Made by a program: the position numbers and the translations under genes. From Rotaria macrura (lineage: Eukaryota; Rotifera; Eurotatoria; Philodinida; Philodinidae): 64,000 nt of DNA. The notes beneath the pieces are model-generated. The model did not search any database and was not told the DNA's origin. It was given only the letters and a program-made list of their open reading frames with translations. Location of the stretch: contig OENT01000237.1 of NCBI GenBank assembly GCA_900239685.1, positions 62,001-126,000 of the forward strand, given 5' to 3'. This document shows, one piece after another, positions 1 through 12,294 of this stretch. Position 1 is the stretch's first letter. The number at the start of each line of letters is the position of its first letter.

Positions 1-3000
1 CGTTTTTCAATAAGATATGCAATACCAAGTAAACAAGTATCTAATAAACGTAATATAAATATTTCAAATAATGAGCATTCACTATGAAATAGATAAATAT
101 AATCAAGTGATAATTGTAGAAATTTACGAAATCTATCTGGATGTTCGATTGTTTTTAAATTAAAATTATTAGTTTCATGATTATTTTGTTGGTTTGTTGA
201 TGAATACGTTGCTATATCGTTTGATAGTGGTTGTGATATTGAATCAATAATGGAATTAAACATATTCGATAATGTTTGATGATATACATGTCGATCGATT
301 TTTGAGCAATCTAAATTAAAATTTAATCTATTAGAAAGTCCGTGTGTTCGAGTGGTCTAAGAAGCACGCTTCAGGAAGGCAAATCTAACTGAACATGCGT
401 GTCCCAGGAATGGGGCGAGAGTTCGAATCTCTCCGCGGACATGTTTTTTTTTAAAAGAAAACAAAATAACATGTAATGATTTTATTCATACCTGCATCGT
501 TTGCATCATTGTTCATCATGACCATGTCAATTATATTATTTATTATTGATATAAATGATATATCATCATTAATAGTTGTCGTGAACATAGTGATGATTAA
601 TGTATTGAAACATTTTTGTACACATGTTATAATTTTATCTTGTGACATAGATATAGCTGATGAGAGTGTATTAAAAAGTACTTGTGTTAAACCAATTGTA
701 ACGAGAAAATGTCGATTCTCATCATTTGATAGTAATATGATTTGATTAACTAATATGAGAATTAATTCACATAGATAGACATTTGTCATGCTTAATTTTT
801 CTATAAGTGAAAGTACTAAAGCAAAACCAACTTGCGATCGGGGACATGGTGATGATGATGAAACGATAGAGAAATATTGTTCATTGTCAGGAATTTGTTC
901 GGATGGACTAGAAGAAAAAACGATTAGTCATTTATAGACAATTCATTTTTCCTGATTCAATGTGTAGTCATAATGCAAATAGGTTATATTCGAAAAAAAT
1001 AATCTTATCTCAAATCTTAGAAATCATCATGTTTTCTACATGACATGTTGTTCGATCACTAAAAACAAGATCAAATATATTTATAAAGCTTCAAACAAAA
1101 TATGTCAATGAATGACAAGGTAAACTTGTAAGCAAATATTTTCAACTAGGACATGATTCATTGTACTTTATATGCATTTTTTTTCAAATAGTCTGGTTTA
1201 GAAACATATATTAGCGTAACTTTAATAAGAAGACGTCAATTGTCCTACCTTAACTTAGCATTATATTGAATAGGACGTTGTAGTGCAATAGAAACACAAA
1301 TTTCAACAAGTTCTTTTTCATCATCATGTCCATCTAATTGATGATATATTTGATTAGCTAACATGATATGTAGATCAGATCGTAATACGTTATTTTGTAC
1401 ACTATCTCTATCCATACGTGTTAAAATGATATTAAGTAATTTTAAGCATTGTACGCGTTTAGTCATAGATGCATCGAGTAGAAGAACAATTAAAATATTT
1501 ATATGGAATACATGATCGATTAATTGCATCATTAAACGATCCGATATTGTCAAAGCTATATCTGTTAATAATCGTAAAATTCCTGTAGAAAGATAATCAA
1601 TATTATGTGGATGATCTTTATTTCCTAATATATTTGATTCAGCATTGAATTTTATTTTTAGTGATTTTGATGTTGGTGGTGGTAAAGCGGAAATAGTATT
1701 ATGATGTATACGACGATTACTATGTGTATCATTTTCATGTTCAATTGAGATTTTCGATGATAATAAATCTGAAGACGAATGTGATTTTCGAATATTTAAA
1801 TTGTCTGTATTTTTGTGATCGACTTTGACTTGTGTTTCATCTGAATTATAGAATGTTGTTGAATGTTTTCGCTGTGAAATATTTGAATTGTCTTTCTGAT
1901 AGTTTTGTTTTATGACATTTTGTTCGTGATATTCTTTCTTTTTCTGATAATAATGAAATGGTTTCGTAATAAAATAAAAATGTTCAGTATTGTATGTAAC
2001 ATATGTTTTAATTAATGGATGAATGAGTAAAACAAAATTCATCAATACTGCTATAACATTAATATCACTTTCAACTAATGCTTCAATGATATTTACTAAA
2101 ATTTTTGCTAGATGTTTATCAATAACGATTTGTTGTTGTTCTTCGATAAGTTCTTGACATAATGTTAATAGATGATCGAGAGTAAAATGAACTTTAAATA
2201 ATTGTCGATTGACATAAAAATACTTGGAATTCGTTTGATCAGATAATAAATCATTTAATGTCTTCAATATAGGTAAAAATCTGTTTGAATGATTATACCA
2301 AATTTTCCAATCAAGTAAAATAAATCGAAATAAATTTATATCATATAAACGTTGTTGATTGTATACAATACACTTATCAATTAATAATTCATAAAATGTA
2401 ACATCCGTTATATGATGTCTACACTCGTTGGTTGTTAAAATTTTAACAATTAAACGGTAACCATCAAGTGAACTAAATAAATCATAATACGATCTGATTT
2501 TCCATATTGATGTAAATATAATATCACTTATATGATTAATACATGGTGATTCTGGCGATGTATTTATTTCGATAACTTTTCCAAACAAATATATAAAATT
2601 TAATATTCCACCTAATTGTTCACATACATTAAGAATATTACTTGATTGTTCTAGAGAAATTTTCGATGGCAACGATACCGTAGTTGTTGTTGTAAATAGA
2701 TTATCATCGTTCATTGCTATTGTTGACGACGATGATGATGATGATGACAATACTGATGTTGCTGTTTGTGACGAGGATGCTATTGATCGGAATAGTAGAA
2801 TTTTATTTAAACGACTTGGTACAATATCTTCAGTCGTATCGATATTAGTATTAAATAAAAATAATGTCCACGGATTATTTGATGAATACGAAGCTAAAAG
2901 TGAACGTTTTAGTGCAATATGCCATGAACTTTGCTCGATTTCAAATTGATCGATTGGTGTTGATGAATGTACGCGAGTAAATCTTTGATATGTCCAATAA

Positions 3001-6000
3001 TTAACGAGAAATTGTTGTCGTTGACTACCTGTTAAAAAATGCCAATGATCCGAACCCAAACTAAATAAATATGTTGGTATGAAATCATTGCGTACTCCAT
3101 TCGGTAAATCAAGTTTGTCAAAAAGAAGAATACTTCCGAGATCATAATAAAAAGCTGTGCACGTATCTAAAGATTGTTGTCCAAGAGAAATTGACCATGG
3201 TTTTGTTGAATTAGAAGAATATAATGGTGGTATTGTATGATTCTTGGATAGAGTAGTTTGACCATTAAGACATACACGAACAGTATTGGTAGATTTTGAT
3301 ATGGTAAGAAATATATGAGACCAAGATTCATGTGGAAGATTGTATAGACGAAGAATATGATCGATGAGTTCTAAATTTAAATAGAAAAGATGATACGAAA
3401 CTGCACCCAGTCATATCAAAATTAATAATCAAAGTTTTAGTATGATTATATGTCTAAGCATAGTTTTCAAGGAAAGACTGATGTGAGGCAAATAAGGAAG
3501 TGATGAGAAACGAAAGAGACTTTTCAATCACCTATGAAAACTACATAAGTAGAGAATTCGTTCAAGTCATTTTTCTGTTCGATCAGTCAAGATTTTATTT
3601 ACATGTAGAGATTTGATGATCGTTAAAAATATCGACACTTCCACTCGTAATCTATAGTTTAGCATTTTATATTGAAAACAAAGTATCATGTTTTAAACTC
3701 TGTCTGTTGTGAGTTGCTTAAATAAAAACAAACAAAGTTATCTACAAATTACTAACGTTGATTATTTGTTATCGATGATAATTGTACGATTTTCAGACAA
3801 ATATTCGATTTCGAGTCTAACCAAAATTGTAATTGAATACCTTCATGATGTAATGTTAGAATATGTAACATAGGTCGATGATCTTTTTTATTGAACTCTT
3901 CATTTTCATCTTGATTCTCATCATTAGTTTCATGTTTATCGAATGGATAATTCACTCTTAACCATATAGCGATAGTCAAAGGAAATTGAAATTGAACAGT
4001 TTTTAATGTTTCAGTAACAAACGCTGCTTGGCGAACATTAGTATAATTTCCCGATGAATTCATGGGATTATTTTCCATTTGAGGATATTTCAATGAAAAT
4101 AATTGGTCAAGTTCTAAACGAACATTACTTCCACATTTCGATGTGACTAACGATGACAATGGCATCGAACAATAAGAGCGTGGTTGATTCGGATCGATTT
4201 GATGTACCAAATGTTTGAATAAACGAAGTAGAGGTACAACTAATGATGGATGAATTAGTATAAGTTTAAAACATTCATCCAATTGATTCACTGTTATAGA
4301 TTGTGACCATAGAAATTGTAGAAGTGTTATGATTAAAGAGATTAGAGTATCTTTTTGTATAAATGCTGAATGTGGAACAATTTTCGTTAGACATGTGAAA
4401 AGAAAGCCATCGATATTTAATTTTTTCAATACAATACAATTATAACTATTGGCACGAATCAATGATGATAATTTTTCTAAGTAAGTTACCAAATGTGTTA
4501 TCTGAACAGACAAAATATAAAACAATTAGTCTATATTGAAACTTGATTCTTCTTACACTCAAGAAGTTATAACACTGCACATAGTCGTGTAGTGTACAAA
4601 ATCTAAGACGCATGAACATATTTACTTTGAGTAAGAGGTTTTCGTTTTTCGAAATACTTTTATTCGTTGAAATTGATTCACGACATGTTTTCGATTTTTT
4701 TTTCGGAAGTACTATAAACTACACAGAATGTCATTTTCATTCTTCTTTTCTACGTTTTCAATTAAAAACACATGGTATTTTACATTTAAACGTATTCTTA
4801 AGAAAAAACAATGTATGGGGCAGTGCAAAGTTTGTTCTAAGTAGTATGCTGATTCGTTCTTCTATTTTATCTTGCATGATAAATTTTAAAAACAATGATT
4901 TTGACGAATAACAGAAACCAGTTCACTATTCGGAATGCAATCGCATGCAAGATACAATATCACTTTGGATATACAATTCATTGCTCTACAATCATATTTT
5001 TGTGAAAACTGTATTGATACAATGCTGAACATTATCCGATAATCAGTGACCAACGGTCTCTTAGTAGTCAAGAGAGATCAGCGAATATTTCACATGTTCA
5101 GTAAGTAATACAACCATGTGAAGTAGATGCTGTTCGTTATAAATAAAAAGATAATAACTTGTGCCAAAACAACAAACAAAGGCTCCAGATATCTCATGAT
5201 TTTGATACGGATTAATCAAAATATCTTCAGTGTTTACTCATGATGAACCTGTGTAAATATGTTGAATTCTGAATCTATGAGACTAAATATTATCACAGCA
5301 TTCTTTTATCATAACTCAAACTTACAAAAGGATGGTGGTAGCATTAAAAATCATCGAAAAGATTTAAGAAATAGCCTTAGTCTCGTTCTGATCTTCAACG
5401 AAGTATATTCGACGAATCAAAAATACTTTTGAATATGGACTTCAAGATTTTGTTTTAAGTCATAAAATGTATTTCCAATCTCCAAAAGACTTGATGCTAA
5501 CCAGTGAAACATACTAAAAGTTTATATTTGCTTTTCTTTATCAACCAACAGATTACTAACCACTTGGCAATGTTTTTGTTTCAGTTGACAAGATATCTTT
5601 CTTTGCTTTTTACTTTTAAGTAACTCCCTATTGAAAAAAGATCCTTGCAAACTCAATGACATCAATCTCACCATTCATGACAATGACAATCCTTTCTAGA
5701 TAAATACTCACTGAGACTCTATCGAAAATTCATTGTGAAAAATTTTCAATTTGGTCGAACACACTATGGCAGAGAAACGGGGACGCAAAGATGAATTATT
5801 TTTAGCGATTGCGATCCCAGTATCTCATGCAAGACAACATTTGGGAACTTTGAGTCTAGTACTACTTTTATAATACTCGACAAGATCCATCTGCCGCAAC
5901 ATTTTCTGATGAGGCGTTCTCCAGAAAATCGGGGAAAGTGCGAGGACGGGGATCTAGTGTCAATTCACATGTGCATTTTACTGTATACACTGGAGAAGTC

Positions 6001-9000
6001 ATGGAATAGATCAGTATATATATATATATATATATTGCATGTTTAAAAATTTAACTTACATATTGTGATGTTTCATTTGACATTTCCTGATCACTCCATT
6101 CGTTATCAACATTTTGCCAAGCGATTTTCAATCCAAGAATGACTAGTTCTGGAAAAAGTATTAAATTTAAATACATGTTTTGATTCTGTTTCGCAACTGT
6201 TTCTATTGGAATGTCATCACTAAGAGATTCGACATCACCATGATAAGCGTCGTCTTCATCAATACTGTCAGCATTTTCAACAGTAACATTTGTAGTCGAT
6301 AATCTTGATTTTATTAAACATTCGTCATCCGTTTCATTCAATGATTGATTTTTATGATTCGCTGAACTTTTCCATCTTGTTCGTTTATCTTGATACTGTT
6401 GTGATAGTGACAAACGTACGAGTAATTCAAACCAAGCTCGATTATGGCGATTTTTTTCACTAAATGTTGTTATGTGTTCAATAATTAATTTATAATTAAA
6501 ATTATCATCATTGGGTTTCGGATAATACGATACTGATACAAGTAAACAAGCTATAATAGATGATTGCATTATTGTTTTTTTATTTAACATTGATTGAAAT
6601 CGTTCGTAAAGATTCAAATGACATGAATATGAATAGAATTTTTCTCGAAACATTGAATATTTTTGTAAAAGTATGACAATTATGTGACATAAATTATCAA
6701 TACCATCCGTTGATAATGACCATGAATTGATTAGTTTAAGTATTAAATGAAGAAATGATTCTGATATATTTATATTTAAACCATTCGACGTTGCTGTAAG
6801 TAAACAACCTAGTGCTGGCAATGTATGTATAAGAAGTGCCGGTAATAATGTTGATAATGATATTAATGTATCTGATAATGAGAATAGTGGTGCATCAATA
6901 ATAATATCAAATAGAAGATTTGGTAATGTTTGAATTAGACATTCGATGATTTCAATATTAACTGGAGTTTGTGTTGATAAATTTGCACGATAATATTCTA
7001 ATGAAGGTGTTATACAACATTTTAAAGCTAGTTCTTTGTCCGTGGGAGAACAACATTGAATAAGTTCTGGAAGAGATCGAACAAGTTTAAGTGAATAATG
7101 AGATGAACGTTGAAATAAATGATTTGATAAATAGGACCAAAATAATGTATTATCGGGTATTTGTATATCATGATGGTGATGATGATGGTGATGATGATTT
7201 CGTTGAGAACAATTCGATATAAGAAGAAAGACTTGACGGAATAGTTTAATTGATTGTTGTTCAAGTGAAATTAGGATCTTTTCATCAATTTTAAGATGAT
7301 TTATTTTGGATAAAAGTGTTCGATAGTGAGAAAGAGAATAACATGAACATGAACCAATCGATGTTAAGTATGATAGACAATCCTAAATTGAAAAGATAAC
7401 CTCATACTTTAGCAAAAGAAAAAACGTCGATAGCTATGCGAAATGACAATATCTTTGTTTTACTATCAGACTACTTGTTGTCTGACGTTTATCATTGTAC
7501 GTGAATGATATAATAGGACAGAATAGTTTTAGATAAATAACGAAATTAACATAGTTCCAATTTGTCTTCTTGGCAAGGTTATCTGTCGAGAACGTATTGT
7601 GGCGTGAAATACTGACAAGCAAGAAGTCAAGTTTAACAGAATCTAACTTTCATAAAACACTAGAATATCTTGTGATAAATTCAAGAAGTTTATTCGTTCT
7701 TAACTTAATTACTACTGCACTTGAAGTCTCATTTAGATTATGTTCAATGAAATATGATTTACGCACGAATGAACAATAAATTCCATTCCTCATCTCTCAT
7801 TAAGACACATGCTATGGAATCTACCTAAAAGCACAGAAAAATTAGTTTGACTTATATGAGAATTTTTTTTAAACAAACGGCTAAATTCTCATTCGAAAAT
7901 GACCATGTAAATTAGTTAGAATTCAAAATAGTTATTTGTAACTTACTTGAATGAAAGAAAATGATGGTGCACTAGATTCTAATTGTTTAATAGTCAATCT
8001 TAATAATTTATCATAAGTAGCACTTATAACACATATACGTTTAGTTTGATTTGTCTCATCAGTGTCACTTTTCATGTCGGCATTACCATCAAAATTATTT
8101 TTATTATTGATAATTATTTCTAATGAATTTTGATGATGATGCAACATATAAGCTTGTTCATAGCTATTTTCCCAATAGGTTTGTATGATACGTCGATTTT
8201 GTTTACGTTGCACTTTTTCTGAACGATAAATTTTCAGCTGTTTTAATATGATAGCACAGTGCTCAAGTAGTTGTTTTGCATTTGGTTCATTTTGTTTATC
8301 AGTAGTTAATAAATGAAACAATAAAAAATAATCACTGGTTAAAAATTGATTGATTAAATGTAATAAATCACCAAGCGGTTGCTGTTGAATAGAATTGTTT
8401 TGTGTTGTAGTGCATAGTGTGTTCTCAATTAATACAGCTAAACCTTGTAGAATATCAAATCCTAATTGAATAAGATAGGGTGATGCTGGTGCCGGTGATG
8501 AAAGATAATTATAGACAGCTGTTATATTGGAACCTATTGGATTAGATGTAAAACAATTGGTGAATATCGATGTTTGAAATGAAATAATTTGTCGGAATAT
8601 AAGAAAGAGAGAACGGATTTTTTTCTGATAATACCAAAGAACTTTATATTCGCTTATTAATGTCGGAAGTGAAATATTAACAAATGCTTGAGCAATTATA
8701 ATATGAACATTATTTATTTCCGATATGGATACAGTTAATGTTTGATTATCACGATTGGAAGGAAAGTAAAACAGACGAACAATTGTATCAAATATATAAT
8801 CTAATGTTTCGATGATTTTGGATAGTTTTTTTTTACTATGATTGCTTTGTTCCTGGTTGAAAAGCGTAGTTATCGATGGAATTTCTCTCAGAGCTACAAA
8901 AATTCATACAAGATATGTATTTCATCAATATGACTATTTATCAAACCTTGTTCAGCATCATAACGAGATATGTGTGCATAACAAATAGGAATTAATTTTA

Positions 9001-9232
9001 TAAGAAAGAGACCAAAATCACGGCATTGAATAGGGTTACATATGGTCTAGGGAAAAATAGAAAATAAATAATTAGTTTCACATAGATTTAGATTTACATG
9101 AATTTCTGTATTGTGCAATAGTTTGAGCGAATTGAGTCCATTATCACTTATATAGTCAATCAAGTCGGATTCCTTTTCTGTTTGACAGATTCTTTGAACA
9201 TTTTCATAAAACGATTGAATCAATTGTGACAT
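1..9232 (-). CDS. LYST: LYST homologue (lysosomal trafficking regulator), N-terminal part, cut by left edge
   Basis: Exons read on the minus strand: 9232-9098, 9046-8947, 8893-7947, 7382-6060, 4501-3757, 3370-1249, 907-492, 310-1; all phases agree and give about 2,030 residues. The start ATG opens MSQLIQSFYENVQRICQ, which resembles the LYST N terminus. In order: armadillo-like helical repeats; a concanavalin/LamG-like sandwich split by the 3371-3756 intron (FPLTIAIWLRV, then HESWSHIFLTI); and a second helical region with LYST-like stretches (FILLDWKIW, MNFVLLIHPLIKTYV, MLANQIYHQL). LYST is a BEACH-family protein that controls size and fission of lysosome-related organelles; its PH-BEACH and WD40 parts would lie beyond base 1. 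The part before the sandwich is several hundred residues shorter than in vertebrates. A nine-histidine run (near 7175-7200) and serine runs are low-complexity inserts. Family assignment is firm; the exact first exon is less so. Confidence 0.9.
338..441 (+). tRNA. trnL-CAG: tRNA-Leu (anticodon CAG) with a 20-nt intron
   Basis: The acceptor stem 338-344 pairs with 434-440 with one G-T pair, and the discriminator is A441. D stem 347-349/361-363; anticodon stem 365-369 (CACGC) pairs perfectly with 397-401 (GCGTG). The anticodon CAG is at 372-374, and the extra bases 376-395 sit at the canonical tRNA intron position after base 37. A 15-nt variable arm (402-416) is as expected for leucine. T arm 417-433 is GAGAG-TTCGAAT-CTCTC, which also supplies a B box. 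A T-run at 444-452 is a Pol III terminator. The gene lies antisense inside the LYST intron 311-491. Confidence 0.93.
444..452 (+). terminator. Pol III T-run terminator of the tRNA-Leu gene
   Basis: Nine consecutive T residues start three bases after the tRNA discriminator base. Such T-runs end Pol III transcripts. Confidence 0.75.
4502..6059 (-). other. Large LYST intron (1.56 kb)
   Basis: It is bounded by a GTAAGT donor (6059) and a TTCAG acceptor (4502). No coding exon is recognisable inside; a (TA)n microsatellite lies at 6015-6035. The patch at about 5760-5960 is less AT-rich than its surroundings and has a short open stretch on the plus strand, but I recognise no product. Confidence 0.6.
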
Positions 9233-10457
9233 GATTATTAAACAATGAAAATAAAACTGAATTATATGCAACAAAAATCGGCATATCTACAATGAAAAAA
9301 GACGGGCAAAACCAATAGACTGAAATCTTCTAAAAAGTAAAATTGTCGTAGATGGAATTTAGATAACTAGGACGGTTTTACTTCTTGATTTTTTTTAAAG
9401 ATCTATCGTACCCTTTCAGTTGGGCAAGTTGTGTACGACACCCTCTAAACTAAATAAAGAAAGTAAAAATAAGAATCATCATGTCACGATCATGATAATC
9501 AAGTCAATTTCTATTGGCTGCTTAACACCATTGGATTGTGTTTCGTAAAAACTCTCTTGTTTCGAAAGAGGAAGAACACAAAACTTGAAGATGTTGAATA
9601 GAAGTATCTTCTTTGATAAAAACAAAAGATGTTCTTCTAGAAAAATCAAAATCTGATAGTCTATTTATATTGATACTAGCGACAAATGAATGGTTTAAAA
9701 CTGTTTTCGAGCGAAATCTTGCGGAAATCAAGGATTTCACAAATAGAAAAATGTCATCATTTCAGCATAGTCCCTGTAAAAATTATTTGATAGGATACAT
9801 CTGATGCTTTAAGTATTACATTTCATCATTTGAAAACGTCTAATTTGTTTTCGTCGCATATACTGCATATACAATTGCCCATATTCAATCTGTTTTTTCT
9901 TTTAAATAGTAGTCTAAAACAGGTATCTTGCTTTCTCATCATGAGTTGCTATTATATTGAGATACATCGAGATGATGCTATGAGTGAGTGACCTAATAAA
10001 AAATCTCATACACCTTTTTTCTGTTTACGAGGCACATTAGATAATATCTCACATAAATGTAAAGGTCGTAGTGAATGTAAATATACAAACCTATCTCTCA
10101 TAACATAGTTAAAGGCAAACAGCTAATATCTGATATCTTTTTGAAAAGTTAGCAAGCTTCATTTGAATAAACATATCAAACTATAGTTTGAGACTGGCAG
10201 AGGGATAAAACAAAACATTCAATAACGACAGTATATTCTTGCAGTTCACTTTCAGAAAAGATTGCTCTGTTATTTAAAAAGCATGAAATATTATTTCTGA
10301 TTGAAATCAAAATACACAGATTGTATTTTTAAGAAAATCATACTTGATCAAGTTTTGGTGATAGTCCAACATATAAAATGTCAGTTTTATAATTATTATT
10401 TTAACAAATTTTTATTTCTATTCTCCATCTATTATAGTAGAACATGTCTAGTCTGAT
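9233..10457. other. Intergenic, upstream of LYST
   Basis: No gene is supported here; reading frames are short and overlap on both strands. The stretch should contain the LYST promoter, but I see no defined element. An AG at 9291 before an open frame could be an acceptor of a 5' non-coding exon. Confidence 0.5.
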
Positions 10458-11516
10458 ATCTAGATCAGAGACCAAAACGAATAGAAAAGTCTCAATTCGA
10501 TCTGATCCGATTCGGCAGAGTAAATGCTCGATTCGATTCAATTCGATTCGACTCCATTCGACTCATACACAACAGAAAATCGCATCATTGCTCATAGAGT
10601 GGGTGCACAGCCATGATAAGCTAGCTTCATCTGTCTCGAAGGACCATATTCTTTTCTTTTTCTTTTAAGTGTATTTCACAAAGAATAATCATAATATACT
10701 AAAACCAGATTCCACAAGAAAAAGTAATTTCAGAACAAAAAAGATATTGAGCATGGGTGCATCTAAAGATGCTAATCAAGGGAAAGAACTATCTTGCCTA
10801 TTTTCCAAACCAGACTTATATTCTACCAGTACCTGCATTTCGTTCAATTTTCTGAGAATACTGAGATCTTCCGGTTATTGCAAAGGTTTTGGTATCAATA
10901 CTAGGGGCATTTTTTAATCTATGGTTTACTTTTTGACACGATTTGCAACTAGAACTGAGATCTTTTAGGATTTTGCAGCTTGCTTTGAATTTCGTATGAT
11001 CCCAATGATTTTCTCTAAAGTTTTCGAAGATACTAGTAACTGTGGGAGCTGTTGTCTTGAATTTGGGTTCCACAGAATTAGTCTGAACTATGTGGTATAC
11101 GTATGGCATTTCAAAAGCAATAAAGTCTCAGCTTTCACCCATTGATTCTATCAGTAAGAAACTGCAAGCGCACATGTAGGCAGCTGAACAATTATAAATC
11201 AATACAGAAAAAAATTGCGATGAAATGAAGACGAAATATAGTGGAAATAGAAATATCAATCACTGTTACTTTCGATTGCGCTAATAAAGAGATTGTTTTT
11301 CATTATCAAGAGGTCAAAATTCGAACTTTGTTGCATGAGAATTTGTCTACCAGCGATGAACTGCTACTCGACGGTAGTATTGCTGCTGGATGTTTCAACG
11401 ACACGACAGATGAGGCGAAAAATATTTGAAAATGACACTCAGTGCTGCGATTCGGAAGTGGAACCGAATAGACATTTCGAATTCGATTCGATTCGTTTTC
11501 GGTCTCTGGTCTAGAT
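10458..11516. mobile_element. Non-autonomous DNA-transposon-like element with ~25-bp terminal inverted repeats
   Basis: The left end reads ATCTAGATCAGAGACCAAAA and the reverse complement of the right end reads ATCTAGACCAGAGACCGAAA; both run on into CGAAT. Both ends then carry ATTCG-type short tandem repeats (about 10528-10565 and 11478-11497). The sequence immediately outside is GAT on both sides, a possible 3-bp target duplication. The interior (1,059 bp in all) has only short open frames with no recognisable transposase. The superfamily cannot be named from sequence alone. Confidence 0.7.
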
Positions 11517-12294
11517 GATATTTCAATGTGAGCTGACAAATATATCGATTATATGAATGGCTGAATAAAGTAGTTGACTTCAAATAGATGCGATAGATTC
11601 ATCGAATACATTTACATGTAGTGCCGAATCGAATGACAAGAAAAATCGCATATCTCTAGTGATCAAACATCTATATGATTGAATTCATGTATAAATATAT
11701 GAAAGAGATCATTTTTCCAAAATCGATTTATAACAGATGACATGTGGTAATATGATGCTCGATACAAGTGTTACATTATCATGACTGTTAATGTTCCGAA
11801 GGAAAGAGTTTTATCTCTCTTGTGACAGTTCTAACTGTGATCAATACTACAACAACGAACGATTCTTTTCTAAAACTGAAAGGAATAATGTTGCCGATAT
11901 CAAGTGATACACTACGAATATTCTATTATTGTATAAGTATCAATCAAGTTAAAATAATTCTACAGAGTACAGATAAAACAATTATGTACTATATGCATTA
12001 TGCCACTTAACATAGATTAACATGTGTTGTAAGTATGCCTAGGATTACTTCCTCGATAAAAACAAAACAGGATAATTTGTTAACATAACAATTACTTCAT
12101 TATTAATGAATGTGTTATTTGAATGCTCTATCGTTGGTTAACAATACGATGTCGGATGTGGAACTCGTTGTTGATTTTAAAATACGCTCTTTTTATTATA
12201 TGCTCATTTTTTGTCAATGACCAGACGACAAAACAAAAAGAACTAAAGGAAAAATATAACAAATACGATACAGAAAAGAAACCATTCCCTGTAT
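11517..12294. other. Intergenic, downstream of the glutamate receptor gene
   Basis: AT-rich sequence without a supported gene. Short open frames overlap on both strands. It should include the 3' untranslated region of the receptor gene, which is transcribed leftwards into it. Confidence 0.5.

Noticed and set aside
5763-5960. Less AT-rich patch with an open stretch starting MAEKRGRKDELFL in a LYST intron
   Set aside because: The frame closes after about 35 codons and nothing recognisable follows; composition alone is not enough.
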